A DNA stretch of 64,000 bases from Chromatocurvus sp964613795 (GCA_964613795.1 CAZTJR010000001.1:310001-374000), one strand, 5' to 3'; counted from the first letter of the stretch, positions 53,301 to 61,399 are shown. Notes: generated from the letters alone by a model not told the origin. A program made the numbers and translations.

Positions 53301-54054
53301 CAGTGCCTCGCGCACTGTCCTTCGAGCGCGGCAGATCGGTGAGTTTTTCCGTAATACGTTTTTTCATTCCCGGATCGTAGAGGCCGGTATCCGGGTACTC
53401 GATGGGAGATTCCGTCTTCAGGCTTCCCTGAAGCGCGCTGCGCTCGCCCGCGGCATAGCGATCGATCAGGAACGCCATCAAGCGCTGCAGATTGAGCTCC
53501 GAGCCCGCGAGCCAGTATTGCAGCGTCAGGAAGTAGGCACGCACATCCTGCGCTGTGCCGGGAATGAAACGGAGGATTTTTGGCAGCTGGCGCAGCACGG
53601 TGAGCTGTTGCGCGCCGGCACTGCTCTTGGCCTTGCCCGTTTTCCCGCGCAGGCGCTTCAGGAGTGCGACAGGTCCCTTGGCCTCCCCTTCCATGGTGAA
53701 CTTGCCCATTCGGGTCAGCTTCATGACTTCCGCTGCAGACATGCAGCAGATCATGGCATCGCAGTCGGGCTGTCGCGCGGTCAGTGCCGGAAGCACAGCG
53801 TTGATGTGCTCTTCCATAAACATCATCGTGACGACGACGATGTCGCCGGTGGCAATATCATCAATGCAGCGCTGCAGAGTCTCTGGCTCGCTGGCCCAGG
53901 CGGCGGCCGCGTGGGTCTTCACGGTGACGCCTGGCAGTTCCGCAGAGAGATTGACAGCGGCGCGCTCAACGCTGCTGGTGACGTGATTGTCCAGCGTGAC
54001 CAGGACGAAGCTAAGGGGCGTCGTTCTAGCGGCTGTAATGGGCTTTTGCTTCAT
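50329..54054 (-). CDS. bchH: Magnesium chelatase catalytic subunit BchH
   Basis: BchH binds protoporphyrin IX and Mg2+. The 1241 residues are the normal size for the family, with MMFMEEHINAVLPAL near the N-terminus, FHPP-like IFNFPPHAGNTGTAANLSVF, SVLHFGTHGALEFMPGKQ and AYGSNVNLLIDNSRW. The ATG at 54054 (GGAG 8 nt upstream) lies 29 nt inside bchB; the codons before it are weak. It is the largest gene in the window. Confidence 0.97.
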   Translation of the reverse strand: MKQKPITAARTTPLSFVLVTLDNHVTSSVERAAVNLSAELPGVTVKTHAAAAWASEPETLQRCIDDIATGDIVVVTMMFMEEHINAVLPALTARQPDCDAMICCMSAAEVMKLTRMGKFTMEGEAKGPVALLKRLRGKTGKAKSSAGAQQLTVLRQLPKILRFIPGTAQDVRAYFLTLQYWLAGSELNLQRLMAFLIDRYAAGERSALQGSLKTESPIEYPDTGLYDPGMKKRITEKLTDLPRSKDSARGTVGLLIMRSYALAGNTQHYDAMIAGLRSRNFNVVTAFASGLDARPAVEEYFIANGEPVVDAVVSLTGFSLVGGPAYNDSRAAEDMLAKLDVPYIAAHALEFQSLEQWENSDHGLMPIEATMMVAIPELDGATGPAIFGGRSDKAEENNRHDMRAHHERIGMLVNRVEKLVLMRNTPRAERKVALVIFNFPPHAGNTGTAANLSVFRSIFNTLQAMRAQGYSIDMPADVDALRSAIIEGNAAQYGAMTNIQATISADDHVAREPYLEEIEAQWGPAPGKDLTDGRSIFIMGAQFGNVMVGVQPGFGYEGDPMRLLFERGFAPTHAFSAFYRYLREDFGANSVLHFGTHGALEFMPGKQTGMAGSCWPDRLISDLPNFYLYASNNPSEGLIAKRRSAATLISYMTPPITQSDLYQGMLELKASIDRWRSEQDRGSVARDDLAALIQLQGSELDLCPASPTWTEDSGDNIEALRRELLEVEQTLIPHGLHVVGDLPSRSERSDLLQAIAHASHTLTLDGKACEALLEGATPEALASMIDAGDKSEEDLLAACRELAHTATLLDNSGELEAILHALDGGFIRPAPGGDLLRTPDVLPTGRNVHGFDPFRLPSAFAMRDARRQTQNLLDRHAVEGNGLPESVALVLWGSDNLKNEGGPIGQALALLGAEPRFDGYGRICGATLTPLEELGRPRIDVVITLSGIFRDLLPLQTRMLAEATYLAAAADEPAELNFVRKHALAHQAAHGVDLETAALRVFSNAEGAYGSNVNLLIDNSRWDDEGELADTYTQRKCYAYSRSGQAAPQPALLNDMLSTVQLAYQNLDSVEVGITTVDHYFDTLGGISRAVKRSRGEDVPVYISDQTTSNGKVRTLSEQVALETRTRVLNPKWYESVLEHGFEGVRQIESHVTNTMGWSATTGQVAPWVYQKMSETFILDEDMRNRLAKLNPAASVKVANRLLEAHDRKYWNPDEATLDALRKAGEDLEDWLEGVTEEVAA

Positions 54055-55579
54055 AAAGCGTCTCCACATTTATGCTGGCGACACCGCGTTCTGCCGCATA
54101 TTGTTCAGTGTTGCGTCGCGCTTTGCCGCGCACGAAGAACGGGATCTTTTTCAGCTCTTTTTCTGCATCTGAATCCCAGACGGCAACACCATTTTCAACG
54201 CTGTCCTGCTCGGGGCGATGTCCCGTACCGCCGACGCAGGCCAGGTGTGATGGCGTTGCATTGTCATTAAACTCGAAGTCCTCGCGGAACATCGCCAGCA
54301 GATGCTCTTCGAGCCCCATCATCAGGGGGTGTACCCAGGTATCGAAAATAACGTTGGCGCCCTCGAAGCCCATTTGCGGCGAGTATCGTGCCGGGAAATC
54401 CTGGACGTGTGCGGGAGTTGATATCACTACGCAGCCAATGCCGAGCTTCTTGGCGATGTGCCGCTCCATCTGTGTGCCCAGCAGCATCTCCGGCTGCAGC
54501 TCGGTAGCGGCCTTCTCCACTTCCGCATAATTGTCGGTGATCAGCGCTTCCAGGCCGTATTCCTTGGCGACGGCGCGCACGTCCCTCGCCTGTTCCCGGG
54601 AGAATGTGCCCAGGCCCACCACCTCAAAACCCATTTCGTCACGCGCGATCCGAGCGGCGGCAATGGCATGGGTGGCGTCGGCAAAGATGAAAACGCGTTT
54701 ACCCGTGAGATAGGTGGAGTCCACAGAGCGCGAGTACCACGGCAGCCGGCACACCGCGTCCGCGGTTTGCGGGCTGACGTCGAGCTGCAGGGTTTCGGCC
54801 ACCTCCTGCAGAAAGTCGGCGGTGGCGCCAACACCGATCGGTACGGTCTTGATGGTCGGCTGCTTGAAGGTGCGCTGCAGCCAGGAGCAGGCGGCATCGG
54901 CGACTTCGGGGTAAAGGCAGACGTTGGCGTCGGCTTCAGGGATACGCATCAGGTCCTGGGGTGATGCTCCCAGCGGTGCCGTGACGTTGATATCAACGCC
55001 GATCGTGTCGAGCAGCTTGCGCACCTCGATAATATCATCGCGGCAGCGGAATCCGAGCGAACTGGGCCCGAGCAGGTTGACGCTGGGGCGCCTGCCCTCG
55101 GGCCGCGCTGGACGCTGTGTGCCGGCCGCTGGCGCCTGACTGACGAGCAGCGCGCGAACCAGGCTGTAAAAGGTTTCGCTGGCCCCCCAGTTTTCCTTGC
55201 GGGCGTAGGCGAGCATTTCCAGCGGCACCACGGGTATGTCAAGGCCGGCGCCCTCAGCGAGCGCACCGGGCTGATCCTGAATGATTTCCGCAGTGCAGGA
55301 GTCGCCGACCATGAGCAGGCTTGGCCTGAAGCGAGCAACGGTTTTGCGCAGCGTATCTGTGACCAGTTCCGCCGTGCTTCCACCGAGATCCCTGGCCTGG
55401 AATGTGGTGTAGGTTACCGGCGGCCGATGATTATTGCGTTCGATCATGGTGAACAGCAGATCGGCGTAGGTGTCGCCCTGCGGAGAGTGCAGCAACAGAT
55501 GTACTCCCCGCATGGAGTTGGCGATACGAATGGCGCCAACGTGGGGGGGGCCCTCATAGGTCCAGAAAGTCAGTTCCAT
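54026..55579 (-). CDS. bchB: Dark protochlorophyllide reductase subunit BchB
   Basis: The 517-residue NifK-like subunit. MELTFWTYEGPPHVGAIRIA, DSCTAEIIQDQPG, the C-terminal PxxVR-type region ending PFFVRGKARRNTEQYA, and SVDSTYLTGKRVFIFADATHAIA are typical. It overlaps bchN by 10 nt and bchH by 29 nt. Confidence 0.97.
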   Translation of the reverse strand: MELTFWTYEGPPHVGAIRIANSMRGVHLLLHSPQGDTYADLLFTMIERNNHRPPVTYTTFQARDLGGSTAELVTDTLRKTVARFRPSLLMVGDSCTAEIIQDQPGALAEGAGLDIPVVPLEMLAYARKENWGASETFYSLVRALLVSQAPAAGTQRPARPEGRRPSVNLLGPSSLGFRCRDDIIEVRKLLDTIGVDINVTAPLGASPQDLMRIPEADANVCLYPEVADAACSWLQRTFKQPTIKTVPIGVGATADFLQEVAETLQLDVSPQTADAVCRLPWYSRSVDSTYLTGKRVFIFADATHAIAAARIARDEMGFEVVGLGTFSREQARDVRAVAKEYGLEALITDNYAEVEKAATELQPEMLLGTQMERHIAKKLGIGCVVISTPAHVQDFPARYSPQMGFEGANVIFDTWVHPLMMGLEEHLLAMFREDFEFNDNATPSHLACVGGTGHRPEQDSVENGVAVWDSDAEKELKKIPFFVRGKARRNTEQYAAERGVASINVETLYEAKAHYSR

Positions 55580-56862
55580 ATTTGTGTTCCCAGTTGTGCC
55601 TTGCGCAGCAGCGGGCGCGTGAACAGTCCCGCCAGATCGCCCGCCTGGTCATAGCCCTGCACTGGCGTGAAGACCAGTTCAATGGACCACTTGGTGCGCA
55701 GTCCCTCGGCCTCCAGTGGGTTGGCGATACCCATGCCGCATACCGTCAGGTCCGGCTGCAGCTGCCGCACGCGATCAAGCTGATCGTCGAGTTCCTGGCC
55801 TTCTGTAATCCGCAGGCCCTCCGGGAGCAGCGGCAATTCCCCGGCGAGAATCTGCTGGTCGAAGAACGGTGTGCCGATTTCGCCAAGCTCCATCTGGCAT
55901 TCGCGCTGGAGAAAGCGGGCCAGCGGTATTTCGAGCTGCGAATCCGGCAGAAAGCTGATGCGCCTGCCGGTGAGTGTGCGGGTCTGCACCGCCACCGCAT
56001 GTTCGGCCCGGGCGCGCGGTGCTGCGGTGACCGACTCGAAGGTTGACGCCGGTACTCCCCACTCGGTGGCGGCAGCCTGCAGCCAGGCGCTGGTGCCTTC
56101 AGCCCCGTAGGGATAGGGTGCGCTAAGCAGCTGCGCGCCCCGACTGATCAGTGCGCGGGCGCTGTCGCCGAGGTAGGGCTGTGCCAGCAACAGGCGTGTG
56201 TTCGGGCCTACCGGTGGCATGTCATCCGAGTTGCGCGCCGGGAAAAAGCGTACCGGGCCTATGCCCAGCTGCTCGAAGATCCGGGCAAACTGGTCTTCCA
56301 CAACGTCGGGGAGTGTGCCACACACCATCAGGGACAGCTTTTCGCTGGTGTCCGTCGGCAATTGCGCCGCCAGGCTCTCAAGGCAGCGATCCTCACCCTG
56401 GGTGAATGTCGTTTCGATACCGCTGCCTGAATAATCCACAAAGTTGACGCGGCCACCGTAGCGCTCGCCGAGTCTCTGTGCTGCGTTGCCAAGGTCCAGC
56501 TTGATGACCTCGGAGGGGCAGGAGCTGACGAGGAAAATAGTGCGGATCTCGGGGCGTCTTGCGATCACCTGTGCCGCAACACGGTCGAGCTCTTCGTTGG
56601 CATCGGCGAGTCCGGCAAGATCCTTGTCCTGCAGGACCGCTGTTGCGAACCGTGGCTCGGCGAAGATCATCACGCCGGCCGCCGACTGAATAAGGTGGGC
56701 GCAGGTCCTGGAGCCAACCACCAGGAAAAAGGCGTCCTGAATTTTGCGATGCAGCCAGATAATGGAGGTGAGGCCACAGAATACCGCGCGCTGGCCGCGT
56801 TCCTGTTCGACCGGGAATCGGGATTGCCGGGCCGTGTCACTTGCCAGTACCGCGCCAGTCAT
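55570..56862 (-). CDS. bchN: Dark protochlorophyllide reductase subunit BchN
   Basis: The 430-residue NifD-like subunit. FCGLTSIIWLHRKIQDAFFLVVGSRTCAHLIQSAAGV holds two of its cluster cysteines and SSCPSEVIKLDL the third. ATG 56862 overlaps the bchF stop (ATGA), so I reject the 44 residues upstream as an antisense-like extension into bchF. Confidence 0.97.
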   Translation of the reverse strand: MTGAVLASDTARQSRFPVEQERGQRAVFCGLTSIIWLHRKIQDAFFLVVGSRTCAHLIQSAAGVMIFAEPRFATAVLQDKDLAGLADANEELDRVAAQVIARRPEIRTIFLVSSCPSEVIKLDLGNAAQRLGERYGGRVNFVDYSGSGIETTFTQGEDRCLESLAAQLPTDTSEKLSLMVCGTLPDVVEDQFARIFEQLGIGPVRFFPARNSDDMPPVGPNTRLLLAQPYLGDSARALISRGAQLLSAPYPYGAEGTSAWLQAAATEWGVPASTFESVTAAPRARAEHAVAVQTRTLTGRRISFLPDSQLEIPLARFLQRECQMELGEIGTPFFDQQILAGELPLLPEGLRITEGQELDDQLDRVRQLQPDLTVCGMGIANPLEAEGLRTKWSIELVFTPVQGYDQAGDLAGLFTRPLLRKAQLGTQIWN

Positions 56863-57380
56863 TCTGCGGCTCCCGCCCAGGCGGCATCGTCGGTTGAAGC
56901 CACCGCGGCAGATTCGCGCCGCGCCGCGCCGAGTTTGAGCAGGAACTGGGCCGCGTTGACGAGGTAGCTTGTGTAGGCGGCCAGTGCGATCCACATCTGG
57001 CCGGCGGGGGAGAACAGATCAAACATCCAGCTCACGAGATACGCGGTGTGCAGTGCGATGACCAGCATGCTGACCATGTCTTCCCAGTAGAAGGCCGGCG
57101 CGAAGAGATAGCGACCAAACACCTCTTTTTCCCAGATGGCGCCGGTGATCATGATGGCGTAAAGAAGAAGCGTCTTGGTGACCACCGAGGCGGTTGCCGC
57201 ACCCAGTCCACTGTCGTTGGCCAGGAAATTCACCACCAGCACGACGCTGATGAGGAACACGAGGAACTGCAGGGGCGCGAGAATGCCCTGAACCATGGTC
57301 CAGCGCGAGGCATCGCGCCGGGCGCGTTCTTCGGGTGTGTATAGAGAGTGGGTGCTGGGCACTGTGTGCGGGTTGTTCAT
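56859..57380 (-). CDS. bchF: 3-vinyl bacteriochlorophyllide hydratase BchF
   Basis: BchF hydrates the 3-vinyl group of (bacterio)chlorophyllide. The 173 residues have LYTPEERARRDASRWTMVQGILAPLQFLVF, about four membrane helices, WEKEVFGRYLFAPAFYWEDMVSMLVIALHTAYL and AAYTSYLVNAAQFLLKL. It is the first gene of the left-going bchFNBHLM-lhaA-puhABCE unit and is controlled by the paired PpsR sites at 57442-57485. Confidence 0.95.
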   Translation of the reverse strand: MNNPHTVPSTHSLYTPEERARRDASRWTMVQGILAPLQFLVFLISVVLVVNFLANDSGLGAATASVVTKTLLLYAIMITGAIWEKEVFGRYLFAPAFYWEDMVSMLVIALHTAYLVSWMFDLFSPAGQMWIALAAYTSYLVNAAQFLLKLGAARRESAAVASTDDAAWAGAAE

Positions 57381-57441
57381 GGCGGCATCCGGTCGTCGTT
57401 ATCGTGTCGTCAGGATCAAAGTTAGACGCCCTGAAAGCGTA

Positions 57442-57459
57442 TGTCAACTAAACCTTACA
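57442..57459. promoter_or_regulatory. PpsR/CrtJ-type operator 1, bchF-ppsR intergenic
   Basis: TGTCAACTAAACCTTACA matches TGT-N12-ACA exactly. The 8-bp gap to the next site carries TATACT on the minus strand (57468-57463), a likely -10 box for bchF. The 241-base spacer separates divergent bchF and ppsR, so PpsR may also control its own gene. Confidence 0.8.
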
Positions 57460-57467
57460 CAAAGTAT

Positions 57468-57485
57468 AGTCCACTTAAATTGACA
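57468..57485. promoter_or_regulatory. PpsR/CrtJ-type operator 2 (one mismatch), bchF-ppsR intergenic
   Basis: AGTCCACTTAAATTGACA differs from TGT-N12-ACA by one base (A for T at the start). It lies 8 bp from a perfect site, the same spacing as the crtE and bchC pairs, which argues it is real. Confidence 0.65.
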
Positions 57486-57621
57486 AAAAGCACTTTCTGG
57501 CTTTAACTTATGGTTGCGGACGTGGGAAACTAAAGCAGGGATAAGGAAGTGTATAATCGTCGCGCTGCGCCCTTAGAGGCGAAGGTAATCAAAACTAAAT
57601 TTTTTATTCGGATCCAAATGC

Positions 57622-59004
57622 ATGTTTGTCGATTTGGACATATCAGCGCTGGCGAGCCTGCTTGAGAAAGTAGCGGACTTTTCCCTTGTTCTGGACAGGA
57701 GTGGCAAGATTGTCGAGTTGGCTCTCAGCAGCGATGAATTGCAGTCCTACATTGATGAGAGCTGGATCGGTGCTGATCTTGTTGACACGGTAGCGCCTGA
57801 AAGCCGCGGCCGCATCACAGAGTATCTGGAGGCGGCCATTGCTGAACCCGATACGCCAATTCGTGCCGACGTCAATCATCTGCTGGCTGACTCATCGCTG
57901 CTGCCCGTGCAGTACCGCATGGTTGCGCCCTCGGGCGACACTCGCATTCTGGCGGTGGGGCGGGACATGCGCGCTGTCGCCAGCCTGCGTCAGCAGTTGC
58001 TCAACGCACAGCAGGCGCTCGAGGCGGATTACTGGCGCCTGCGCCAGGTGGAGACGCGCTATCGTCAGCTGTTCGACCTCGTGTCTGAGTCCATTCTGGT
58101 GCTCGACGCGGTCAGTCATCGCGTTCTGGAGGCCAACCCGGCGGCGGCGGAGCTGCTGGGCAGTCAGGGTCAGCGTGTCGTCGGCAAGGCATTTCCGCTC
58201 GGTCTGCGCAGTGAAAGTGCGCAGGTCATCAATTCGCTGATGCTTGAGGCGCAGTCTGTGGGACGTGCCCACGCATCGGGCCTGCAGCTCGACAACGAGG
58301 GCAGTCTGGTGACGGTGGTCATCAGCTATCTGCGTCAGGCCAACGAAGCGCGTTTCCTGGTGAGAATGGCGCATGAGCAGTTTGCCAGCGCTGGCAGTGA
58401 TGCCTTGCTGCCCCCCGCGCTGCAGAAGGCACCGGATGCCGTTCTGCTGACGGATACCGAGGGTCGCGTTCTGGCGGCAAATCGCGCGTTTGTCGATCTC
58501 TCGCAGGTGGTCAATGAAGAGCAGGCGGTAGGCGTGGTTGCCGATCGCTGGCTCGGCCGTTCCGGTGTGGATCTCAGCGTGCTGTTGAGTAATCTGCGCG
58601 AGCGCGGGGCAGTCAAACTGTTCAGTACAGTGCTGCGCGGTGACTCCGGCGTACATACTGATGTCGAGGTGTCGGCAACACTCGCGGAATCGCCGCAGCG
58701 CCCGATGTTCGCTTTCTTCATACGCGACGTCAGTCGCCGGGTCAGCGCCCAGCAGGCGGTGGGTTCGGGTCTGCCTTCCACGATTGAGCAGATCACCCAT
58801 CGTGTGGGGCGGCTGCCCCTGAAAGAGCTGGTGCGGGAGTCCACTGATGTCATTGAGGCAATGTGCATCCGTGCGGCTCTGGAGTTGACTCACGACAACC
58901 GGGCGTCTGCCGCCGAGTTGCTCGGCCTGAGCCGCCAGAGCCTGTACGCAAAGTTGAGGCGCTATGAAATCTCCGGGTTCGAGTCAGACCCGGTTTCGTC
59001 CTGA
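57622..59004 (+). CDS. ppsR: Transcriptional regulator PpsR/CrtJ
   Basis: PpsR is the aerobic repressor of photosynthesis genes. The 460 residues contain an N-terminal PAS-like region (residues about 10-130), a Q-linker helix (LRQQLLNAQQALEADYWRLRQVETRYRQLF), a second PAS (about 150-260), a third PAS (about 270-380) and a Fis-type HTH (about 410-452, NRASAAELLGLSRQSLYAKLRRY). The only cysteine is Cys 415 just before the HTH, matching the position of CrtJ Cys420; the other redox cysteine of CrtJ/PpsR (near 249-251) is absent. TATAAT at 57552-57557 may be its -10 box. Confidence 0.95.
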   Translation: MFVDLDISALASLLEKVADFSLVLDRSGKIVELALSSDELQSYIDESWIGADLVDTVAPESRGRITEYLEAAIAEPDTPIRADVNHLLADSSLLPVQYRMVAPSGDTRILAVGRDMRAVASLRQQLLNAQQALEADYWRLRQVETRYRQLFDLVSESILVLDAVSHRVLEANPAAAELLGSQGQRVVGKAFPLGLRSESAQVINSLMLEAQSVGRAHASGLQLDNEGSLVTVVISYLRQANEARFLVRMAHEQFASAGSDALLPPALQKAPDAVLLTDTEGRVLAANRAFVDLSQVVNEEQAVGVVADRWLGRSGVDLSVLLSNLRERGAVKLFSTVLRGDSGVHTDVEVSATLAESPQRPMFAFFIRDVSRRVSAQQAVGSGLPSTIEQITHRVGRLPLKELVRESTDVIEAMCIRAALELTHDNRASAAELLGLSRQSLYAKLRRYEISGFESDPVSS

Positions 59005-59027
59005 GGCAGATTCTGCGCATCGACCGG

Positions 59028-59045
59028 TGTAAACTCAATGTGACA
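59028..59045. promoter_or_regulatory. PpsR/CrtJ-type operator 1 before bchG
   Basis: TGTAAACTCAATGTGACA matches TGT-N12-ACA exactly. It is separated from the next site by 17 bp, not 8. It overlaps an inverted repeat (TGACACT at 59041-47 with AGTGTCA at 59061-67). Confidence 0.72.
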
Positions 59046-59062
59046 CTAATTTGCCTAAAAAG

Positions 59063-59080
59063 TGTCATGAACAATTGACA
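59063..59080. promoter_or_regulatory. PpsR/CrtJ-type operator 2 before bchG
   Basis: TGTCATGAACAATTGACA matches TGT-N12-ACA exactly and its right half is the -35 box TTGACA of the bchG promoter. Confidence 0.78.
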
Positions 59081-59103
59081 CTTCGGTGCCGGCCTTCTAT
59101 ATT
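59075..59103 (+). promoter_or_regulatory. Sigma-70-type promoter of bchG
   Basis: TTGACA (59075-59080), a 17-bp spacer and TATATT (59098-59103) form an almost consensus promoter. The bchG ATG begins at 59110, only 6 bases after the -10 box, which predicts a leaderless transcript. The -35 box lies inside a PpsR site. Confidence 0.7.
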
Positions 59104-59109
59104 CAGGCA

Positions 59110-60027
59110 ATGCAAATCCCGGAATCAACGCTCGCCAGACCGACCCGTCCCGACCCGCGGGCCTTTATTCAATTACTCAAGCCGATTACCTGGTTCCCGC
59201 CGATGTGGGCCTTCGGCTGCGGCGTCGTGTCATCGGGCGTATCACCGGCACAGATGCCCTGGGCGATTGTTGCCGGGGTGCTTCTCGCGGGGCCGATGGT
59301 CTGCGGAGCGAGCCAGATAGTGAATGACTGGTTCGATCGCCATGTCGATGCCATCAATGAACCTGACAGGCCGATTCCCTCAGGTCGCGTCCCCGGCAGG
59401 ATTGGCCTGTATTACGCGATCATCTGGTCACTGTTGTGTCTGCTGCTCGCGGCGACGCTGGGAGCCGTGGTCTTCTGGGCAACCGTGCTCGGTCTGGTGC
59501 TGGCATGGGCCTATAGTGCGCCGCCGGCGCGGTTGAAGCTGAATGGCTGGTGGGGCAACGCCGCTGTCGGATTTTCCTACGAGGGCCTTGCCTGGGTGAC
59601 CGGTGCCGCGGTGATGCTGGGCGGTGCCATGCCGGCCAATGAAATTCTTATTCTCGCTGTGCTTTACAGTCTCGGTGCCCACGGCATCATGACGCTGAAC
59701 GATTTCAAGGCGATTGAGGGCGACCTGCAGCTGGGCGTGCGCAGTATTCCAGCGCAGCTGGGCCCGGATCGCGCGGCGCGCCTCGCCTGTGTGGTCATGC
59801 TGGTGCCGCAGATGACCGTCGCTTTCCTCCTGCTCGCCTGGGGCAAGGGCGCCTTTGCGGCCGCCATTGGCGTCGGCATGCTGCTTCAGCTCTGGGCGAT
59901 GCACCGATTGCTGACGGATCCCAAGGGCCTCGCGCCCTGGTATAACGGTACCGGGGTGACGCTCTACGTGCTGGGTATGCTCGTGGCTGCCTTTGCGGTG
60001 CGTGGTCTGCCGGGAGTCGGCGCATGA
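59110..60027 (+). CDS. bchG: Bacteriochlorophyll synthase BchG
   Basis: BchG joins the geranylgeranyl or phytyl tail to bacteriochlorophyllide a. The 305 residues form a UbiA-type membrane protein: LLKPITWFPPMWAFGCGVVSSG, the prenyl-diphosphate motif QIVNDWFDRHVDAINEPDRPIPSG, YSAPPARLKLNGWWGN and HGIMTLNDFKAIEGDLQLGVRSIP. ATG 59110 starts where the family starts; GTG 59086 would lie inside the promoter. It overlaps bch2 by 4 nt. Confidence 0.97.
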   Translation: MQIPESTLARPTRPDPRAFIQLLKPITWFPPMWAFGCGVVSSGVSPAQMPWAIVAGVLLAGPMVCGASQIVNDWFDRHVDAINEPDRPIPSGRVPGRIGLYYAIIWSLLCLLLAATLGAVVFWATVLGLVLAWAYSAPPARLKLNGWWGNAAVGFSYEGLAWVTGAAVMLGGAMPANEILILAVLYSLGAHGIMTLNDFKAIEGDLQLGVRSIPAQLGPDRAARLACVVMLVPQMTVAFLLLAWGKGAFAAAIGVGMLLQLWAMHRLLTDPKGLAPWYNGTGVTLYVLGMLVAAFAVRGLPGVGA

Positions 60028-61397
60028 ACCTGCCGGCGCTGGGCTGGCTCGGCATTGTTCGCCTGGGCCTGGTGCAGACCGCCATCGGCGCGGTCGTTGT
60101 CCTCACCACCTCCACGATAAACCGGGTGATGGTGGTAGAGCTGGCACTGCCAGCCATGATTCCGGGTTTTCTGGTCGCCATTCATCATCTAGTGCAGATG
60201 TCCCGGCCCCATTTCGGCCATCGTTCGGATATCGGTTGTCGGCGCACCCCCTGGATCATCGGCGGGATGCTTGTGCTTGCTCTGGGCGGCGTGGGTGCCG
60301 CTCTGGGGACTGCCATTGCCGGGACGGCCCCCGGCGTCGGGCTGACGGTGGCCCTGCTGTCGTTCATCGCCATTGGTATGGGCGTCGGTGCCGCCGGGAC
60401 ATCACTGCTGACGCTGTTGTCCCAGCGTGTTGCCAAAGAGCGCCGCGCCGCCGCCGCCAGTATTGTCTGGATTATGATGATTGCCGGTTTCGCCATTACC
60501 GCGACCACAGCTGGCCAGTTCCTTGATCCGTTTTCGCCCGAGCGGCTGGTTGCAGTCACCGGCACTGTTTCCCTGCTGGCTGTCTGTCTCACCCTTGTCG
60601 CGCTGCGCGGCATCGAGGGTGCAGCCCCGCGAACGCAGGTGCCGACTGCCGACGCAGAAAAGGCGCCGGCTGCCGGCCTGGATTTTCGTGCCGCACTGTC
60701 GGAGGTATGGCGCGAGCCGACCGCGCGGCGCTTCACCCTGTTTGTCTTTGTGTCCATGCTTGCCTATAGCGCGCAGGATCTGATTCTTGAGCCCTATGCG
60801 GGCACCGTCTTTGGCATGACGCCGGGCGAATCAACGCAAATGGCAGGCATGCAGCACGGCGGGGTGCTGCTCGGTATGTTGCTGGTGGCAGCGACCGGGA
60901 CCGGCAGACGCCGTTCCGGGGTCGACACGCTCCGGCTGTGGACGGTGGGCGGCTGCATTGCCTCGGCACTTGCTTTGTTCGGTGTCGCCTTTGGCGGCAT
61001 GCTGTCAGTGGACTGGCCGCTGCGTCTGAATGTTTTTCTGCTCGGCATCGCCAACGGCGCGTTTGCCGTCGCCGCGATCGCGTCCATGATGGCCCTCGCA
61101 AGCCGGGGAAGCCGCGGTCGCGACGGCCTGAGAATGGGGCTCTGGGGTGGCGCTCAGGCAATAGCCTTTGGTCTCGGCGGATTGCTGGGCACGGTTGCCA
61201 TCGATATTACGCGACAGCTTTTGCAGGAGCCGGTGTATGCCTACGCACTGGTATTTGCCTGTGAAGCTGTGCTTTTCCTGTACGCGGCGGTGCTGGGTGC
61301 TGGAGTGCGCTCCGGGACCACCGCGACATCCAATGATCACCGCACTGCGCCGGGATTCGGCGACGTTGCCATGGTGGAAGTACTGCACGGGAGGTAA
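60024..61397 (+). CDS. PucC-family MFS protein Bch2 (ORF428-type)
   Basis: A 457-residue major-facilitator-type membrane protein paralogous to LhaA: LGIVRLGLVQTAIGAVVVLTTSTINRVMVVEL, HFGHRSDIGCRRTPWIIGG and AYSAQDLILEPYAGTVFGMTPGES. It lies between bchG and bchP, the place of ORF428/bch2 in other PGCs. The group is thought to move or deliver bacteriochlorophyll to assembling antennae. Confidence 0.9.
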   Translation: MNLPALGWLGIVRLGLVQTAIGAVVVLTTSTINRVMVVELALPAMIPGFLVAIHHLVQMSRPHFGHRSDIGCRRTPWIIGGMLVLALGGVGAALGTAIAGTAPGVGLTVALLSFIAIGMGVGAAGTSLLTLLSQRVAKERRAAAASIVWIMMIAGFAITATTAGQFLDPFSPERLVAVTGTVSLLAVCLTLVALRGIEGAAPRTQVPTADAEKAPAAGLDFRAALSEVWREPTARRFTLFVFVSMLAYSAQDLILEPYAGTVFGMTPGESTQMAGMQHGGVLLGMLLVAATGTGRRRSGVDTLRLWTVGGCIASALALFGVAFGGMLSVDWPLRLNVFLLGIANGAFAVAAIASMMALASRGSRGRDGLRMGLWGGAQAIAFGLGGLLGTVAIDITRQLLQEPVYAYALVFACEAVLFLYAAVLGAGVRSGTTATSNDHRTAPGFGDVAMVEVLHGR

Positions 61398-61399
61398 TC

